Both the position numbers and the translations under genes were made by a program. Below the pieces are notes generated by a model. That model was given only the letters and a program-made list of their open reading frames with translations. It searched no databases and was not told the origin of the DNA. 64,000 bases of DNA from Citrus sinensis (Eukaryota > Streptophyta > Magnoliopsida > Sapindales > Rutaceae): NCBI RefSeq assembly GCF_022201045.2, contig NC_068561.1, positions 22,636,501-22,700,500 of the forward strand, in the 5' to 3' direction. Below are positions 1 through 13,000 of the stretch, piece after piece. The stretch's first letter is position 1; each line of letters starts with the position of its first letter.

Positions 1-1640
1 AATTTAACCACCTCTTAGAATGCCTTTTGCGAGATAATTATAATGAGACTCGATACAAGTAATTAAAAATTTAAGATATAGCAAGCCGTAACAATTTTCT
101 TTTAGTATTAGACGACTATTAGCTAATTGTCAATAAATTCTCTCCAAGGGCTATGAACATTGAATATCATTCATACGTGACGGCCAGAAAATAGAACCAC
201 CCTCAGTTTATTAAACCATGTGTCATATTTAGGCCGTCGTAGTTAATATTATTTATAAATTATCTAAATTCACTAGTAAAGGAGTTGGTGTATGACTAGT
301 TAAACTCAAAAATATTTGTGTACAACCCCACTTGTGAAGACCATTTTGAACAGTTCAAAGGTCTATCTCAAATTCTCAATTCAATTCCCCGCATTTGTAA
401 TTCTTTTATCCTAAACAAATCAAAATTATTCTATAATCGCACAAATTTTATTTGCCTAATTAATTTATTAGTCGTTTGGGCAATCCCCACCCAAACCCAC
501 ATGGCCGCAGCCAGTTGTTGGATTACTTAACCATCATTAACGTTTCTTTTTGAAAGTAGACCAGGATTTAAAGAAAGAAATGTTAGTCGCAAGAATTCAG
601 ATGGTCAATAATAGTGCAGCGTGTACTCGGAACCTGTAGAAAAGTTATGGTCAAAGCCGGCAAAAGAATCTTTTATTATTCTTCTTCTCATTATTATTAT
701 TATTATTATTAATACCGCTTTTGGGGTGGGTTCTTGAATTGAATGGGTACATCTGTTTTCAATTTTTTTGACTCCTAAAATGGAATAACATTACTATCAC
801 TTTTTTTTTTTTTTTTTTAAACTGTTTATTCTTCGCGCCCAAAAAGTATTCTTTCAAGCTAATAACACCAACCACACCTACCAACCTCCCCGTATACAAA
901 GCTTTTCTTTTTATTTCTTTTTATTTTTTTTTAAATTTTAATATATATGAAAAGCTACCAATAATTATACTAATAAATACAAAGTACGTCGTTTCAAAAT
1001 ATATATATATGTAAAGATAAGATCAAACTTTCCATTTGGAACAATAAAGAAAGAAAAGGAAGGAGGACCAAAGCTTTTCTACATGCAAAGAGTACTCAAT
1101 GGAACTTTGAATGCATGAAGGTGGGGAACACGTATTTGGAGGACACCTAATTTTGCTTTGAAATTAATTAATTATATGAATGGATAACTTAAAGTTAATC
1201 ACACCACGTGGGTGCCCTATTCATGCATACTTAAGCATTGTATCAGTAGACTTAAAATTAACATCGTATTACATTTGTCTCCATCAATCTTTGTATTACA
1301 TTCTTCTCCTCCAAGAACACGTAAGTGTGTCTACAAGACCTTAAATATCAACATTTGACCATTAATTCGCTGAAACTCTTAGGACAAGGGAGTTAGTTAA
1401 AGCTATCTATCCATACAAGAACTACAAATATAAAACGAATTTGATCAAACAAATGAACTTTTGTTCGAAAGAGTCACTTGACGCTTGTACACGAATATAA
1501 ACTATTATTTCCTACGCAAATGAGATTCAACCTTCTTATCCCAAACTGCTTGCAGAAAAGTATCATGTGAACTTAAGTGCACTTATTCTGTGCAAACTTA
1601 CTCTACCATCCTGTGGGATAAATGTCTGATTGTGAGGGGA
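1..1640. other. Intergenic, no gene seen
   Basis: AT-rich sequence with simple repeats: an ATT microsatellite near 690-710, T-runs near 801-818 and AT-rich tracts near 940-1015. The one open frame (318-530) lacks a homologous look and a convincing start. The right part may hold the 3' UTR and downstream region of the minus-strand MED26 gene. Confidence 0.6.
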
Positions 1641-1992
1641 AAAAAAATGTTTAGCAGTCAATCAGATGGGCACGGTGCAAACCAAGTTTCTTTACAGAAA
1701 TTCATCCCAATGCCAATTTGAGAACTAAGGATGAACGCGAGATAACCTATTCCCCAATTTTCACCGAATATACAAGTCTTTATAACTCAATGTTGCTAAA
1801 TGTACGATAAGGAGTTTCAAACTTTGGTTTTGTTGTGCTTCAGAATGGCCCTTCCCAGCAGCAGTGAATGGCATCTTATTGCTGGTGCTCGTTGGGGCAA
1901 GACACCCGAGAGTTATTGTTGTGCTTCCATCAGCTTTTGAGAATGGAAGAATCTTGGAAGGCTGTGAAAAAAAGTCTTCCAAACTGGAGAAA

Positions 1993-4888
1993 CTACCGCC
2001 GACCATTTGCCCAATGCCGATTATAGTTTCCGGGCCTCAATTGTGGATTTCTGTTGCCAAGTCCTTGCTTAGGAAGATCATGCAATTCCATCACCTGTAT
2101 CGTCCTTTGCTTCTTCGCTGTTGAACAGGAACCACAGTCAGAGTAGCTCAAAACTAAGTAAATTAATGCTGACAAAATTTTAATTTTGAACATCCACTTT
2201 CCAAAAGCTTTGCCAAACATATTTCAAATTTACTCAGGATAAATTAATATCAAAATTGGAAATTTCTTAAAACAGAGAAAATCTAAAGGGGATGAGACAA
2301 ACCGTTCTCAGCTAGTTGATAACTCTCCTGAAGTTTTCTTTTCGTCGCTTCAAGTTTTACTTGGACCGCATCTTCATCTGAAGACTTCAGTTTCTGCAGA
2401 GTAAAGAATAACAATCAGATAAAATCATGGTTACAAATTTGAAACTACCATAATTTTTGCATTCATCTTTCGAGGGGGAAAAAAAATTACACTCACATTG
2501 TGTTGACTGTTGAGTGGCTTCTTATTGATGGCAGCCTTATCGGATTTTTGCTGCAACTTGGATTCGTTATCTACTTTTTGCCCCATATTTTGCTTTAGAG
2601 GTCTCCCAGGTCCAGAATTGGTGCTTGAGGGTTTATTGGAGGGTTTATTAGGTCTCACAACAGCTTCTTGTCTCTTCATCTGTAGACTATTGTTATCCTT
2701 GGCAAGCACATTCGGCTCATTAGGAGTTTGTTGTTTCCGCTTTGCGATATTTTGGTTCTCCACTGAAGGTTTTCTTCCACTTTCACGGTTCTTGATGAAT
2801 TCCCCACTGTTTCGAGGATCTGAAACAACATTCCCCGTTCATAATAATGCATTTATGAATCTCAGATGTGGGGAATTCAAATAAAGAACCGAATAGCTAA
2901 AGCTATGTAAGAGAAGCATAACAGATAGCAAATTGTACTCACTTCCAAAATCATCCATGCCATCAAAAAACTTCACGTGTCGGATTTATGGTGACATCCC
3001 AGATAAAAAAGATCCAGTCAGCCTTCAAATTATAAAACAAACAAGCAAACTATTTTCACAATTATATTTGAAACCAAAAGGGAAAAAACAAACACCTGTG
3101 ATAGCTCTATCCCGGCAGATGGACCAGCAAAGAAAGCTAGTTCATCAAGAGGAGGAGACGGAAGCCCTTCCTCTTCATCAACAACAGATGGGTTCACAGA
3201 GTCCGGAGTACCTTCTGCACCCACAAAATAATTGATTAAACCAATTCCAAACAGCAGGTTCAAAATAAAAATTTGGAAAGCCTTGTATCTCGACTGAGCT
3301 TAAATGCAAAATACTTGCAAGCATGTCCATACCTGCGATGGCCTTTGTAGCATTTACCCATTCATCCACCAAATCCTTCCATCCCCTGCAATTCAGAAAA
3401 CTGGATAAGAACTATATTTAAGTGTTATTTAATCCATAATATTAGCACACGAGTTTTGTTACTGAATACTAAAGCTAAAATGGAAATGAAAAAAGTCAAG
3501 TATCATCACATAATTCATTGATTCATCAAAATGAATCCAGTAAACTACTAACTAACTAGAAAAATGAGGCAAGGGGGTGCTAGCTTATTTTTATACTTTC
3601 ATGCTGAAATTGAGCACAAACACATGCTATCGATCACTTGGCTCATTCATAAATTAACTTGAAGAGGCAAAGCGATAGATGGCGGGCTACATCATCCAGC
3701 AGATGAGCAGATAAAGTAGAATGGAGGAGGAACTAGCATCAATAGCCCAGAAGAAAAAAAAATGGGCTTTAAGCCAAAAGGCCGCTAAATGTTTTTCAAT
3801 GAACATGATAAAGCAAAAATACAAAAATTCAAGAAAAATAGAAATGCAAAAACTTAGAGACTAGCCCCTTATTCAACTCTTAATTCATTCAGCTCACTAG
3901 GCAAGATCTACGAACTGCTTAATCTTAATGTACACATCAAAGATAAATTGAACACTTAAAACACTAAATGCATGGTTACACAAAAAGGGTGCTGATTCCT
4001 CTTGACCAAATTTAGCTAATTACAGCTATTGTAAACACATAGCCACAAGAAACAAACCCATACTCGATAAGAGTCCTAGCAAGATGTCGAATTTGCTTGG
4101 AACCATGTTTTCTGAGACCATTAACAGCCTTTCCAATCTCAGTAGCCTGGAAGAAGCGGCAACTCTATCAGTCCAAAAACAAGAAAAAAGCACTAACAAA
4201 AAATTTACATCAAATCAAAGAATAAAAAGAGATTCCATCCAACCTTTAGAGTATCCACAGTCAGAGCCATCAATTGAAGCCTCCTCAATGATTCAAACAA
4301 AACAGAATCAGACTGCACCAAACATAAACCAGAACGCTACCGATCAATAATCAAAAAACAGAACGTACACACAAATTTCTCATCAAAATAATAAAAGTTT
4401 TACTCAGAAGTTGAGAAGAAACAAACAGAAACCTCGTCTCGGCTGTTGTGAAGAATCTCTTTGATCCTTAAGACCTCACCAACAACTTGAGACTCCTCTT
4501 CAATCTCATCAGTCAATGCCTCAGCAATATCTCCAGAGCTAAAGTTACTAACAATCTGATTACTCACATGATCATCTCTACAACTATTCACTTTGCTCTC
4601 TTTACTACCACCGGCTTCAAACTCACAGCCATCTCTTTTACAATCCTCTTCATCATCATCAAATTCATTACCAGAAGGAACAGCCAACTCAACGCGATCG
4701 CAACCCGAACACCGAGTCAATTTACACGTAAACAACTTCTCAGCAATACGATCCCTCCGTAACTTAAACTCTTTTGGGCAATCCAAAGCTGCCACCATCA
4801 CAGCATGATCGATGATATCGAAAATATCACCATTTGCTGATCGAAAATAGTTTCTCCAGTTATCTAAAGACCCCGATTTCATTGACAT
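1993..4888 (-). CDS. MED26: Mediator subunit 26-like protein (TFIIS N-terminal domain)
   Basis: This is a nine-exon gene read right to left: 4433-4888, 4244-4312, 4064-4146, 3333-3385, 3096-3214, 2943-2970, 2497-2819, 2303-2393, 1993-2117. Together they are 1347 nt, or 448 residues plus TAG, with phase kept at every GT-AG junction. The N-terminus (GSLDNWRNYFR, then DIIDHAVMVAALDCP) and the helical block across exons 2-4 (LRRLQLMALTVDTL, IGKAVNGLRKHGS, WKDLVDEWVNATKAIAG) are typical of the TFIIS N-terminal (LW) domain of plant MED26b/c. An acidic patch sits in exon 1. The FFDGMDDF motif is encoded by a 28-nt microexon, and the C-terminus is basic and Lys/Gln-rich. In this family the protein links the Mediator complex to RNA polymerase II and elongation factors in the nucleus. 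The start is the first ATG of the frame (4886-4888); a second Met lies at codon 3. Assignment to MED26b rather than MED26c is less certain. Confidence 0.93.
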
Positions 4889-5700
4889 GCTTAAATGAAC
4901 AAGAGCCGGATCCGAAACTGCTCGGTTCAGATCAAAAAATCGGATTATTTTGAATAAAAATATTACTGAATTGGAGTTTCATGTGATTTTGAAAATACTC
5001 GGAAACGAAAATTGATTTTTTTGATGAATATGAGAAGAACCCAGAGATCAAAAACCGATTTTGAAGATACTTTGTATTGATTGATGATAAAAATTGACTT
5101 CTTTTGGTATGTGGGTTGAGACGATGACAGGAAAAAAAAAAAAGATTACGTGAAGATAGGATTTTACGGATGTGATCAAAAGAATCAATCTTTTTTTTTT
5201 TTCTTTTTTTCTCTGACACAAACAAACGTGAGGAGTTTTAATTTCTTTATTTTGTTTCTGGGTTTTGATGAGATTGACAAAAAATAAAAGGGAAGCTTAA
5301 AAAGTTAATTAGGGGAAAACCGAAAAGAAAAAGGAAGGAAAATTAGAATTTAAAATTAGGTACCAAACAAGAAAAATATGAGAGGCTTTTGGTTTTAATT
5401 TTTTTGGTTTCAGTTTGCTGTTTCTGTCTTCTCTTTCTCTTCTGTTTCTTGTTTCAGAATTACTATGCGCTGCTAAATGCCAATATATTTTTTTTTGCTA
5501 TTTTTTATTTTATAATTTCTAAGAAAGCGCACACTCTCCCTCTCTGTCTATCTCTTTCTCTTTCGCTTCCTCTAATCTTTAATGGGTTATTTTTTTAATT
5601 ATTTTCTCTCATTCTGATCTTTTTTGACCTCATGGGACAGAAACAAAATTGTTATGGTTAGTGAGAGAAACAGATAGAGAAAGAGAGAGAGAATGTGCCC
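4889..5700 (-). promoter_or_regulatory. 5' UTR and promoter region of MED26 (approximate)
   Basis: Upstream of the MED26 start there is no homologous reading frame. The region holds poly-T/poly-A runs near 5130-5210 and a pyrimidine-rich stretch with CTCTCT repeats near 5530-5580, followed by GA repeats near 5660-5692. Such CT/GA tracts are common around plant transcription starts. I cannot place a TATA box or start site with confidence. Confidence 0.35.
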
Positions 5701-8700
5701 TTTGGTGGAAAATTTAATTTTTCATTTTTTATTTCATAATAATCTTCTGATCCTTTAACTATTATAATTTATTACATGGAAAATATAATATGTAAATTTC
5801 ACAAAATGGATCCCTAAACTTGCCGTCCAATTTGAAATAGTCTTAGGTTTGGGGTTGTTTCTTTTTAGGTCTAAAAATGGAACAAAATAGTTAACTAGAT
5901 AGACTGGATAGACCGGATAAATCTTAAATTTTTTTTTTCTAAATCTTATCACTGTTTTTCACCTCTCAATTAGAAAGAACACTATTTATTTTACTTTTTT
6001 AAAATGAAAAAATGAGTTTTTTTTAGCTTACTTTTTTTTTCTTTCTATAGTATAGACTTTTGTTTTTAAAGTTGCTTCTATTACCGTTATTGTGCTATAG
6101 TTTCTTTTCTTGGCGAAGCCTACTATGATAATGGAAAGTGAATTAATGAACGATCCTTGGTATATCCGTATATTATATGTGTAGTTGGCATAATTATTCT
6201 CTTGATTTTATTAGACTTCTCTATGATCATTAATACGATTTAAAGAGCTGATCCATCGTATATTGTTTTAAATGATCGTAGATCAATCTTGTTGCATGTT
6301 GATCATTATTTTAATTACAACCATTATTTTACTATATTTATTCTTATAAATATTATTAGCTACGGAAAATAACATTCTAAGCGGATAAAAAATTACTATT
6401 TATTTTAGCAATAAATGTTATATGCATCCAAATTTAATGAACAAAAAATAAATTTATTTAGTCATAAGTATCAAGTTTAGCGTTTGGACATGCAAATAAG
6501 GATAACATTTGGAATTCTAACTTAACTCCAAATGTTATGTGTTACTTAAAAATTAAAATTACATATTTTTTTATATCATTCAATTCACGAATGTCATATA
6601 AGTTGGGACTCTAATTGAAACTCAAATTTTGAGATCTCTAGCATTACTCTAAAAATAAATAATTCAAATTTAAAACATTATTAACTTTACTTTTGAAAAA
6701 TACCCTTGTATAAATGTAAAATATCTTTGTCATTAATATCTTTTTTTCCCCTCATATTAACACATTAAAGAGACAATTACAACGCATCACATGACATGAT
6801 TAAAGTTATAAGTGGTCTTTAAATACCATATTTTAACGGTAGAAAATAAAGATGTTAAGTATTCTGAACAAAAAAAAAAAATCATATGCATCAACCTATT
6901 TAGAATTTATCAAAGTTCAAATTTATTTAGATTTTATACAAAAGAATAAAATCTAATATATATATTTGAAAGGGTCAAATTCAATACCATAAAGGTATTT
7001 TGATCATTTCCTTAGGTTCACCTGATCAGGGACCTTAATCATATAGTAGGAGAAACTATGATATTGGATGAGGAAAGGTAAAACAACGGGGACGAAAATG
7101 TAATTAACCCAATTTCTCATATAGTTGTTTTATTTATTTATTAAAGAGATTTCAATGAAAGCGGATTCTCTCTGAAAACGGTTTTGAGACTCGAGTCTTG
7201 CTGGCGGTGTTAACTCGAGAGAACTCGACCGATTTATGAGTGCAGCTGACGTGGCAGAACAGGATCGTGTTCGAGTCTGAAATCGTTTCTGGTCTTGGTT
7301 AGGTGTATGACTTGAGCGGCGTAGCGAGCACAAGATATTCGTTTGTTTGTCTATTTCAAAAACTCGGCAACTCGTTCATTAACTTCAGTAACGTGCCCGT
7401 CGTTTCAATGGAAACGAAAGGCTCTTAAATTTTTTGACACGTGGGGCATTCTCAACAATTGACTGCTCAATGGCAGTGAGCGGGGGAGTAGGAAAGGCGG
7501 GACCCACGAAGAGAAGTAATTTATTTGACGAGAGTCGAGAAAAAACGAGTTGAGAATTTTCACAGCCGTCACAGGCTCGTGGTTTTAGATTCCCAGTTTA
7601 GGGACATTCTAAACACTCGGCGATTGGCGTGGCGTATTCTGAATTTTGACTTCAATCGATGAAAAATGTTAAAAAGGTTAATGGTTTGACCTGTCGGATC
7701 TGGGTCTGGGAGACGGTTAGAACTTAGAACGAAGGCGGTAATTTCAACGGGGACGTGACGTCATAAACTCGATTATTTTTTTCTTTTCGAATCATAAAAA
7801 ATATTAAAATGAAAAACTTATTATTTAGGGTATAATAAATTTTGTTGGCATATATCATTTTCTCCACATTAGGAAATGCGTTTTACTAATGTTAATGTAT
7901 CACAAATTTAGTGTTGAGACACATTTTCAGATGTTGTTTTGTTTTTTATTGTTTAAAATATTAATTTTACCAACAATTTATTAATTGGTTAATATCTCCT
8001 CTCTTAGTTATAAAGTGAAGAATTCGAATTTTCCAAAAGTTATGGCAGTTTTTTTAATCTTATTAATTGGAAATCTTATAAGTAAAGAGAATGTTAATTA
8101 TTTTTTAAAAAACGTAAATAAATAAAATTCTAACCTCAACAAATTATGGTGAATTTTAGAATTGTATTAGTGAATCCTTGCAAAAAGGCCTCCGTGTGTC
8201 TTGAAGTGTACTATTACATAGAAAACCTTGATATTTGTTTTAACTCTAGATAAAAGTCGATAATTTTTTTAGGAGAGAAGAGAGAGAGTTAGCAATTAAA
8301 CGATTATATTACTCTTGTGATGTCAGCATACACTACAATGATAAAGGTTAACGAAAGAGTATGAGGTGATAAACTCATAAAACCTTAGGTGGACCGATAA
8401 TATTTTTTTAAAATTTTATATATTTTTAAATTTTTACTAAATGGTAGGTGAACCGTCGATAAATTTCTCAAATTTATATTCATTTAATTTTTATTTGAAT
8501 TTATTATTTAAAATTCATATTTATAAAACTTTATGGCCTTCTTTTATTTTATACTAACAAAGCATTTTTATTTGACAACAACACTATAGTTAGTGGAAGC
8601 CTTCATTTACTCAAATGTTATATTATTTTTAAATTTGATTATACTGCTTTTCAAATTTTTTTAGATTTTGGGTGAAGTGGTATTTTTAGATAAAGATTCT

Positions 8701-9437
8701 TTGCTAGAAGAAATAATTCCGTCAAATCAACCTCGAGCTTTGGATCTTCGAATAAGCAAAACTACTTTGTATTTACGCAATCGACATGAACCAATTTCGG
8801 CTCATCACACAACTATAATAAGAGTAAGCAGTTGAATCTGATTGATGCTTTTAATCAATGATGTGCAAATCGCCACGAATTAGAAGTCTCAAAAGAGGCG
8901 GTGTGCAAAGGCCTTTAAAATTCTTGAACACAACGCTACATTAATTTGTTTGACCTTTTTGTCTGGAATTAAAAAAACGTAAAGAAATTAAAGTACGATA
9001 TCTTGTTAAGCCGGAATATAATAATTGAAAAAAAAAAAAGGAAGCAAAAATTTATTGTAGGTAGAATTTGTGACGTGTTAACAACAGAAATTAGGTTGAA
9101 TAAATTTTGGGTGTTACATACAATCATACATGTTTATAAAAGGTTTATTTCTAATTCATCGTTTTATTATCATAAATAAAACGTTTTTTTTTTTTTTTTA
9201 TAATCTTCAGAAGCCCCACACTTTGCACAAACTGAGCAGGAAACACGTGTGGGCTAGTCGATGACAGTGAAAGATCAAGCGCAGCAACCCAAGCGGGAGC
9301 GGTGCATCCGACACGTGGTAAACGTAGACTTAATTTTTACCGACACGTTTCACACGAGTGAAATTTAACGGATTTGGCATTGGACGTCAGATCCTCACGG
9401 GCCTGATCTTCTTTAAACGTTAAATATCGGCTCATGC
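5701..9437. other. Gene-free region
   Basis: Mostly AT-rich intergenic DNA. The 7180-7780 stretch is richer in G+C and has several ACGT-core motifs (for example GACACGTGGGGC near 7436 and GTGACGTCA near 7755) but no recognisable gene; the 7130-7333 minus-strand frame looks spurious. An exon-like orphan frame lies at 8665-8823 and is listed separately. Further ACGTG motifs lie at 9240-9350. Confidence 0.5.
8665..8835 (+). other. Exon-like orphan open frame, family unknown
   Basis: After a T-rich tract ending in TTTTTTTAG, a frame runs 56 codons to TGA. It contains a good internal donor (AGA|GTAAGC at 8823/8824) that would make a 159-nt exon of 53 codons. Codon content looks more coding-like than the surroundings (VVFLDKDSLLEEIIPSNQ, then ALDLRISKTTLYLRNRHEP). 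I do not recognise the family and see no matching neighbour exons. It could be a relic exon, a transposon fragment or chance. Confidence 0.25.
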
Positions 9438-9447
9438 TAAGATGCGG
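9438..9447. repeat. Left target site duplication TAAGATGCGG
   Basis: The same 10 bases follow the right end of the foldback element at 10062-10071. A 9-10 bp duplication is characteristic of Mutator-like insertions. Confidence 0.8.
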
Positions 9448-10061
9448 GGGTAATTTTTAAAAACCTCCCCTGAGGTTTGGGCTTGTTACAAGTAGATGGC
9501 GAGAATTGATTTATTTATAAAAAATCCCCTACCATCAGTTAAGTTTAACATTAACCGTTAGTTGACCGTGCAAAGATAATATTACCCTCAACAATAGTTT
9601 GTAAACGAAAATAACTATAAAAAAACTAAAATTATTGGTGCAAAAAGCACAAACCCTATTTTTTGACAATTTTATCCTTGTCAATTCTAAAAATTTACAA
9701 TATCATAGGTAAAGATTATAACTATTTCATTTTTAAATTTTTAATTTTATCTTTTTTGTAGGAATTTTAAGAAAATATCAATAATTTAAAGAGAATTTTT
9801 TAATTTTTTAATTTTAATTTTTTATAAGAATTTTAAGAAAATATCAATAATTTAAAAAGTGTAAAATAGCTAATAATTTTGGTTTTTTTTTTAGTTATTT
9901 TCGTTTATAAACTATTGTTAAGGGTAATATTGTCTTTGCACGGTCAACTAACGGTCAATGTTAAACTTAACTGACGGTAGGAGGTTTTTTACAAATAAAT
10001 CAATTCTCACCATCTATTTGTAATAAACTCAAATCTCAGGGGAGATTTTTAAAAATTACCC
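9448..10061. mobile_element. Non-autonomous Mutator-like foldback element (614 bp)
   Basis: Both ends read GGGTAATTTTTAAAAA inward, and the inverted arms continue for about 190 bp with few mismatches. They include the matched tracts CTCCCCTGAG, GTTGACCGTGCAAAGA and GTTTATAAACGAAAATAAC or close variants. The element has no transposase frame. Its centre (about 9640-9880) carries an imperfect internal duplication of a TTTTAAGAAAATATCAATAA block. It is bounded by TAAGATGCGG copies, so the insertion is defined to the base. Long terminal inverted repeats with a 9-10 bp duplication point to a MULE-derived MITE. Confidence 0.85.
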
Positions 10062-10071
10062 TAAGATGCGG
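10062..10071. repeat. Right target site duplication TAAGATGCGG
   Basis: Matches 9438-9447 exactly and directly abuts the terminal TTACCC of the element. Confidence 0.8.
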
Positions 10072-13000
10072 GGATGGGGGGATGAGATGAGCGAGATGTT
10101 CGAGCGTGGCCCCGTGTGAGTGAGAGTGACAGAGATGATGTGATGTGATGGCTACTATATTCAATTCCCCTAGGATCGTACCATCCTGTGACACGTGTAA
10201 AGCTCGCATAAATTTACCGCGATTAGAGCTGACTTCGACCGATCTCAATTGCACATGGCCACACAAAAATAAATAAAAATTTAACCCATTCTCTTAAAAA
10301 TTTATAAATTAATAATACAATAGTCTTAAAAATTTAGAATTCATTGACTGGTGGGATGCATGTCGCTTTTCACCCGTCGATTTATTTTATTTATTTTTTT
10401 TTTTTTTTATGGACAACGGTTCCTTCGGAAACAGAAATTGCGCACCTCTACAAATTTCCCTTGCGGTGTTTTAGTTAATAATAATAAATAGCGTATATAT
10501 TCGTTAAGGGTCCTATTCAGTTATTTTTCATACGGACTCCACTTCAATGTTATAATTTTTTTTTTTTTTTGCATGTTTTGGGGACATTATAAGTTACATG
10601 AAATGTAACTTAATAAAATCTATTTGTTAAATATTCAATTAATATTATTATATTTTTAATATTACATTCATGACCCATATTATATTTATTGAAGTTTTGT
10701 TTGAAGATATGAAATTATAAAAAATAAATAAAAAAATTTCTACACATGCAAGAAATTTGAACTATCAACTTCAATGATAAAATAAGAAGGTGCCTAACAA
10801 CTTAATTAAAGAGGTGTTGATGAATTAACATAATAATTATATAAATTCTTTGGGTCAATAATATATTACATGCTTCATATATTTTTGGTATATCCTACAA
10901 ATATTTACAAATATCATAAGTTATGATTTATCTTATCTAAAATATAATTAAATAATAAATGTACATATTAAACATTTTCCTTTTGTCTATAAAAAAAAAT
11001 AATAATAAATTTTTGCTCTATCATAAAAATAAAAGATCGACTGATTAACATCCATACGCATAGTATACAATAATTATAAAAATAAAATAATGACATGTCT
11101 GACATTATTATACAGTATGGCTGCAAAATGGCAATATAAATAAAGATAAATTTCATCCTACCCTCTTATTAGATTGACATATTTTAATTTAACTCTTAAA
11201 AGTAAAAAAAATTAATTTTTACCCTCATCTTGAATTTAAATATTTTAAGAATATAAATCACTAAACATTTTACCCTCAGCTTGACTTTTACCATCCAAAA
11301 TACTATTCTACCCTTCAAAATATCTAAAAGATAAATTAACCCGTAAAATTTATTTACTTTCCACCACCAGCTATCGGTTACTTATATAATTCAATGGATT
11401 AAAATTTAAAAGAATATAAAATTTAGGAAAATTCAAAAACCGAATCCTCAACCCCTAATCATAATCCCAAATTTTTATCGGTTTCTTTTTTATTAACATC
11501 ACTTGTTGTGAATTGTAATTTTACTTATTTTCTGTTTTGAATAATAATAATTTTTTTTTTGGTTAAAAGCCATTTTTGTATATTTTTCTTCCAAAACATA
11601 AAGCTAAGGGGTAGAATGATAAAATAATTAATAATTTAAAATATTTGAGTATCTCCAATATTTATTATTTTCTTAGAATAATATTTAACTTTTTTATTCA
11701 TAATTTAAAATATTTAAGTACATCCAGCACTTGTTCTTTGAGAAAACTCTCATTTCCACGGGTATATTTTCATGAAACAAAAAGAATGAGATAACATGTT
11801 CACTCTTTCACTTAAGATTTCGTATAAAATGTCCCCATTTCAAGTTGATTATGATTTGGCTGGAAGATCAAACAATTCCCAATCACCGTAGACTTGAACC
11901 TGCCGATCTGATCATCATGTCCGCAAAGAAACTTCTCAAATATTTGTTGTACCGTGATAAAAACGCAATATTACATGTCGTATATGGCTGTACCGACTCG
12001 AATGGGTAAAAGCCTCAGAATAGAAAATTTGTTTGCCCTTGAATAACAACCATCAATGATTCAATCTAAGAAATAAATAGATGAATGGCTAATTTTATGC
12101 CCAAAAAATCTTATATGCTAAACAGTAAACAGAAAAAATTAATAATAATGTCGTAACTCGTACGTCAAAACCGGCTATTTAATCATTTAGGTCAGCAAAA
12201 TCAAATTATAAAAAGACCATTTCATAATCGTTTGAGAATGAAAATGACCAAAAAAAAAAAAAAAAGTTAAAGATTAATTAATTAGAAAGTGAGAACTGGC
12301 AGGGAAGGTAACAAGTGATGAAATTATTCATGTGATTCTGCCAAATTATTATTATTTTTGTTTTCTTTTTTTAGCTTATGCTCGATATAAAATTAAAGGT
12401 CATTATTTAATTTTAAATGTTTGTTTTGTTCTTACTTTTAGATTATACTGTAACACCTATTAGATTACTTCATCCTGAAGAATTTGGTAGCCACTTTATC
12501 AATTAGTAGTCTCAAATTCTCGTTCTAAACTTGACATTTTGGGCATCCAAAAGCATAATTTCTCATGCACGAAATACAAATTCAAATAATTTTTATTTAT
12601 CAATTTTTTTTCAACTTATTTAATTAAATTTATTATTGTCTTGTGAGTTGGGGCATGCACTTTCAGGTTGTACAGAACATTCATATCGTGCTATGTTAAT
12701 TATTTTTAGCCATCTGTTATGTGTAGTCTTGTGTATTAATTTATAAGACATTATAACCGGAGCAAAAGAGTCACAGAAGATAACGTGATCATCATCGATT
12801 CCATGCATTGATTGCAATTAAAAAAAAAAAAAAAAAAAGACATTAGCAAAATTATATTTATGTTCACATTAATTATTATGAACATTTATATTTATGTTTA
12901 TATTGATAATTGAGAGAGAACTAAAACTAATCCTTATAATATTTTTTACGAAGGCTTGAACTTTTATTCTTATTATTATAAATGCAAGGCTTTTTCATCT

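Noticed and set aside
10036-10266. Minus-strand 76-codon frame MCGHVQLRSVEV
   Set aside because: It overlaps the terminal repeat of the foldback element and its target duplication; no conserved motif.
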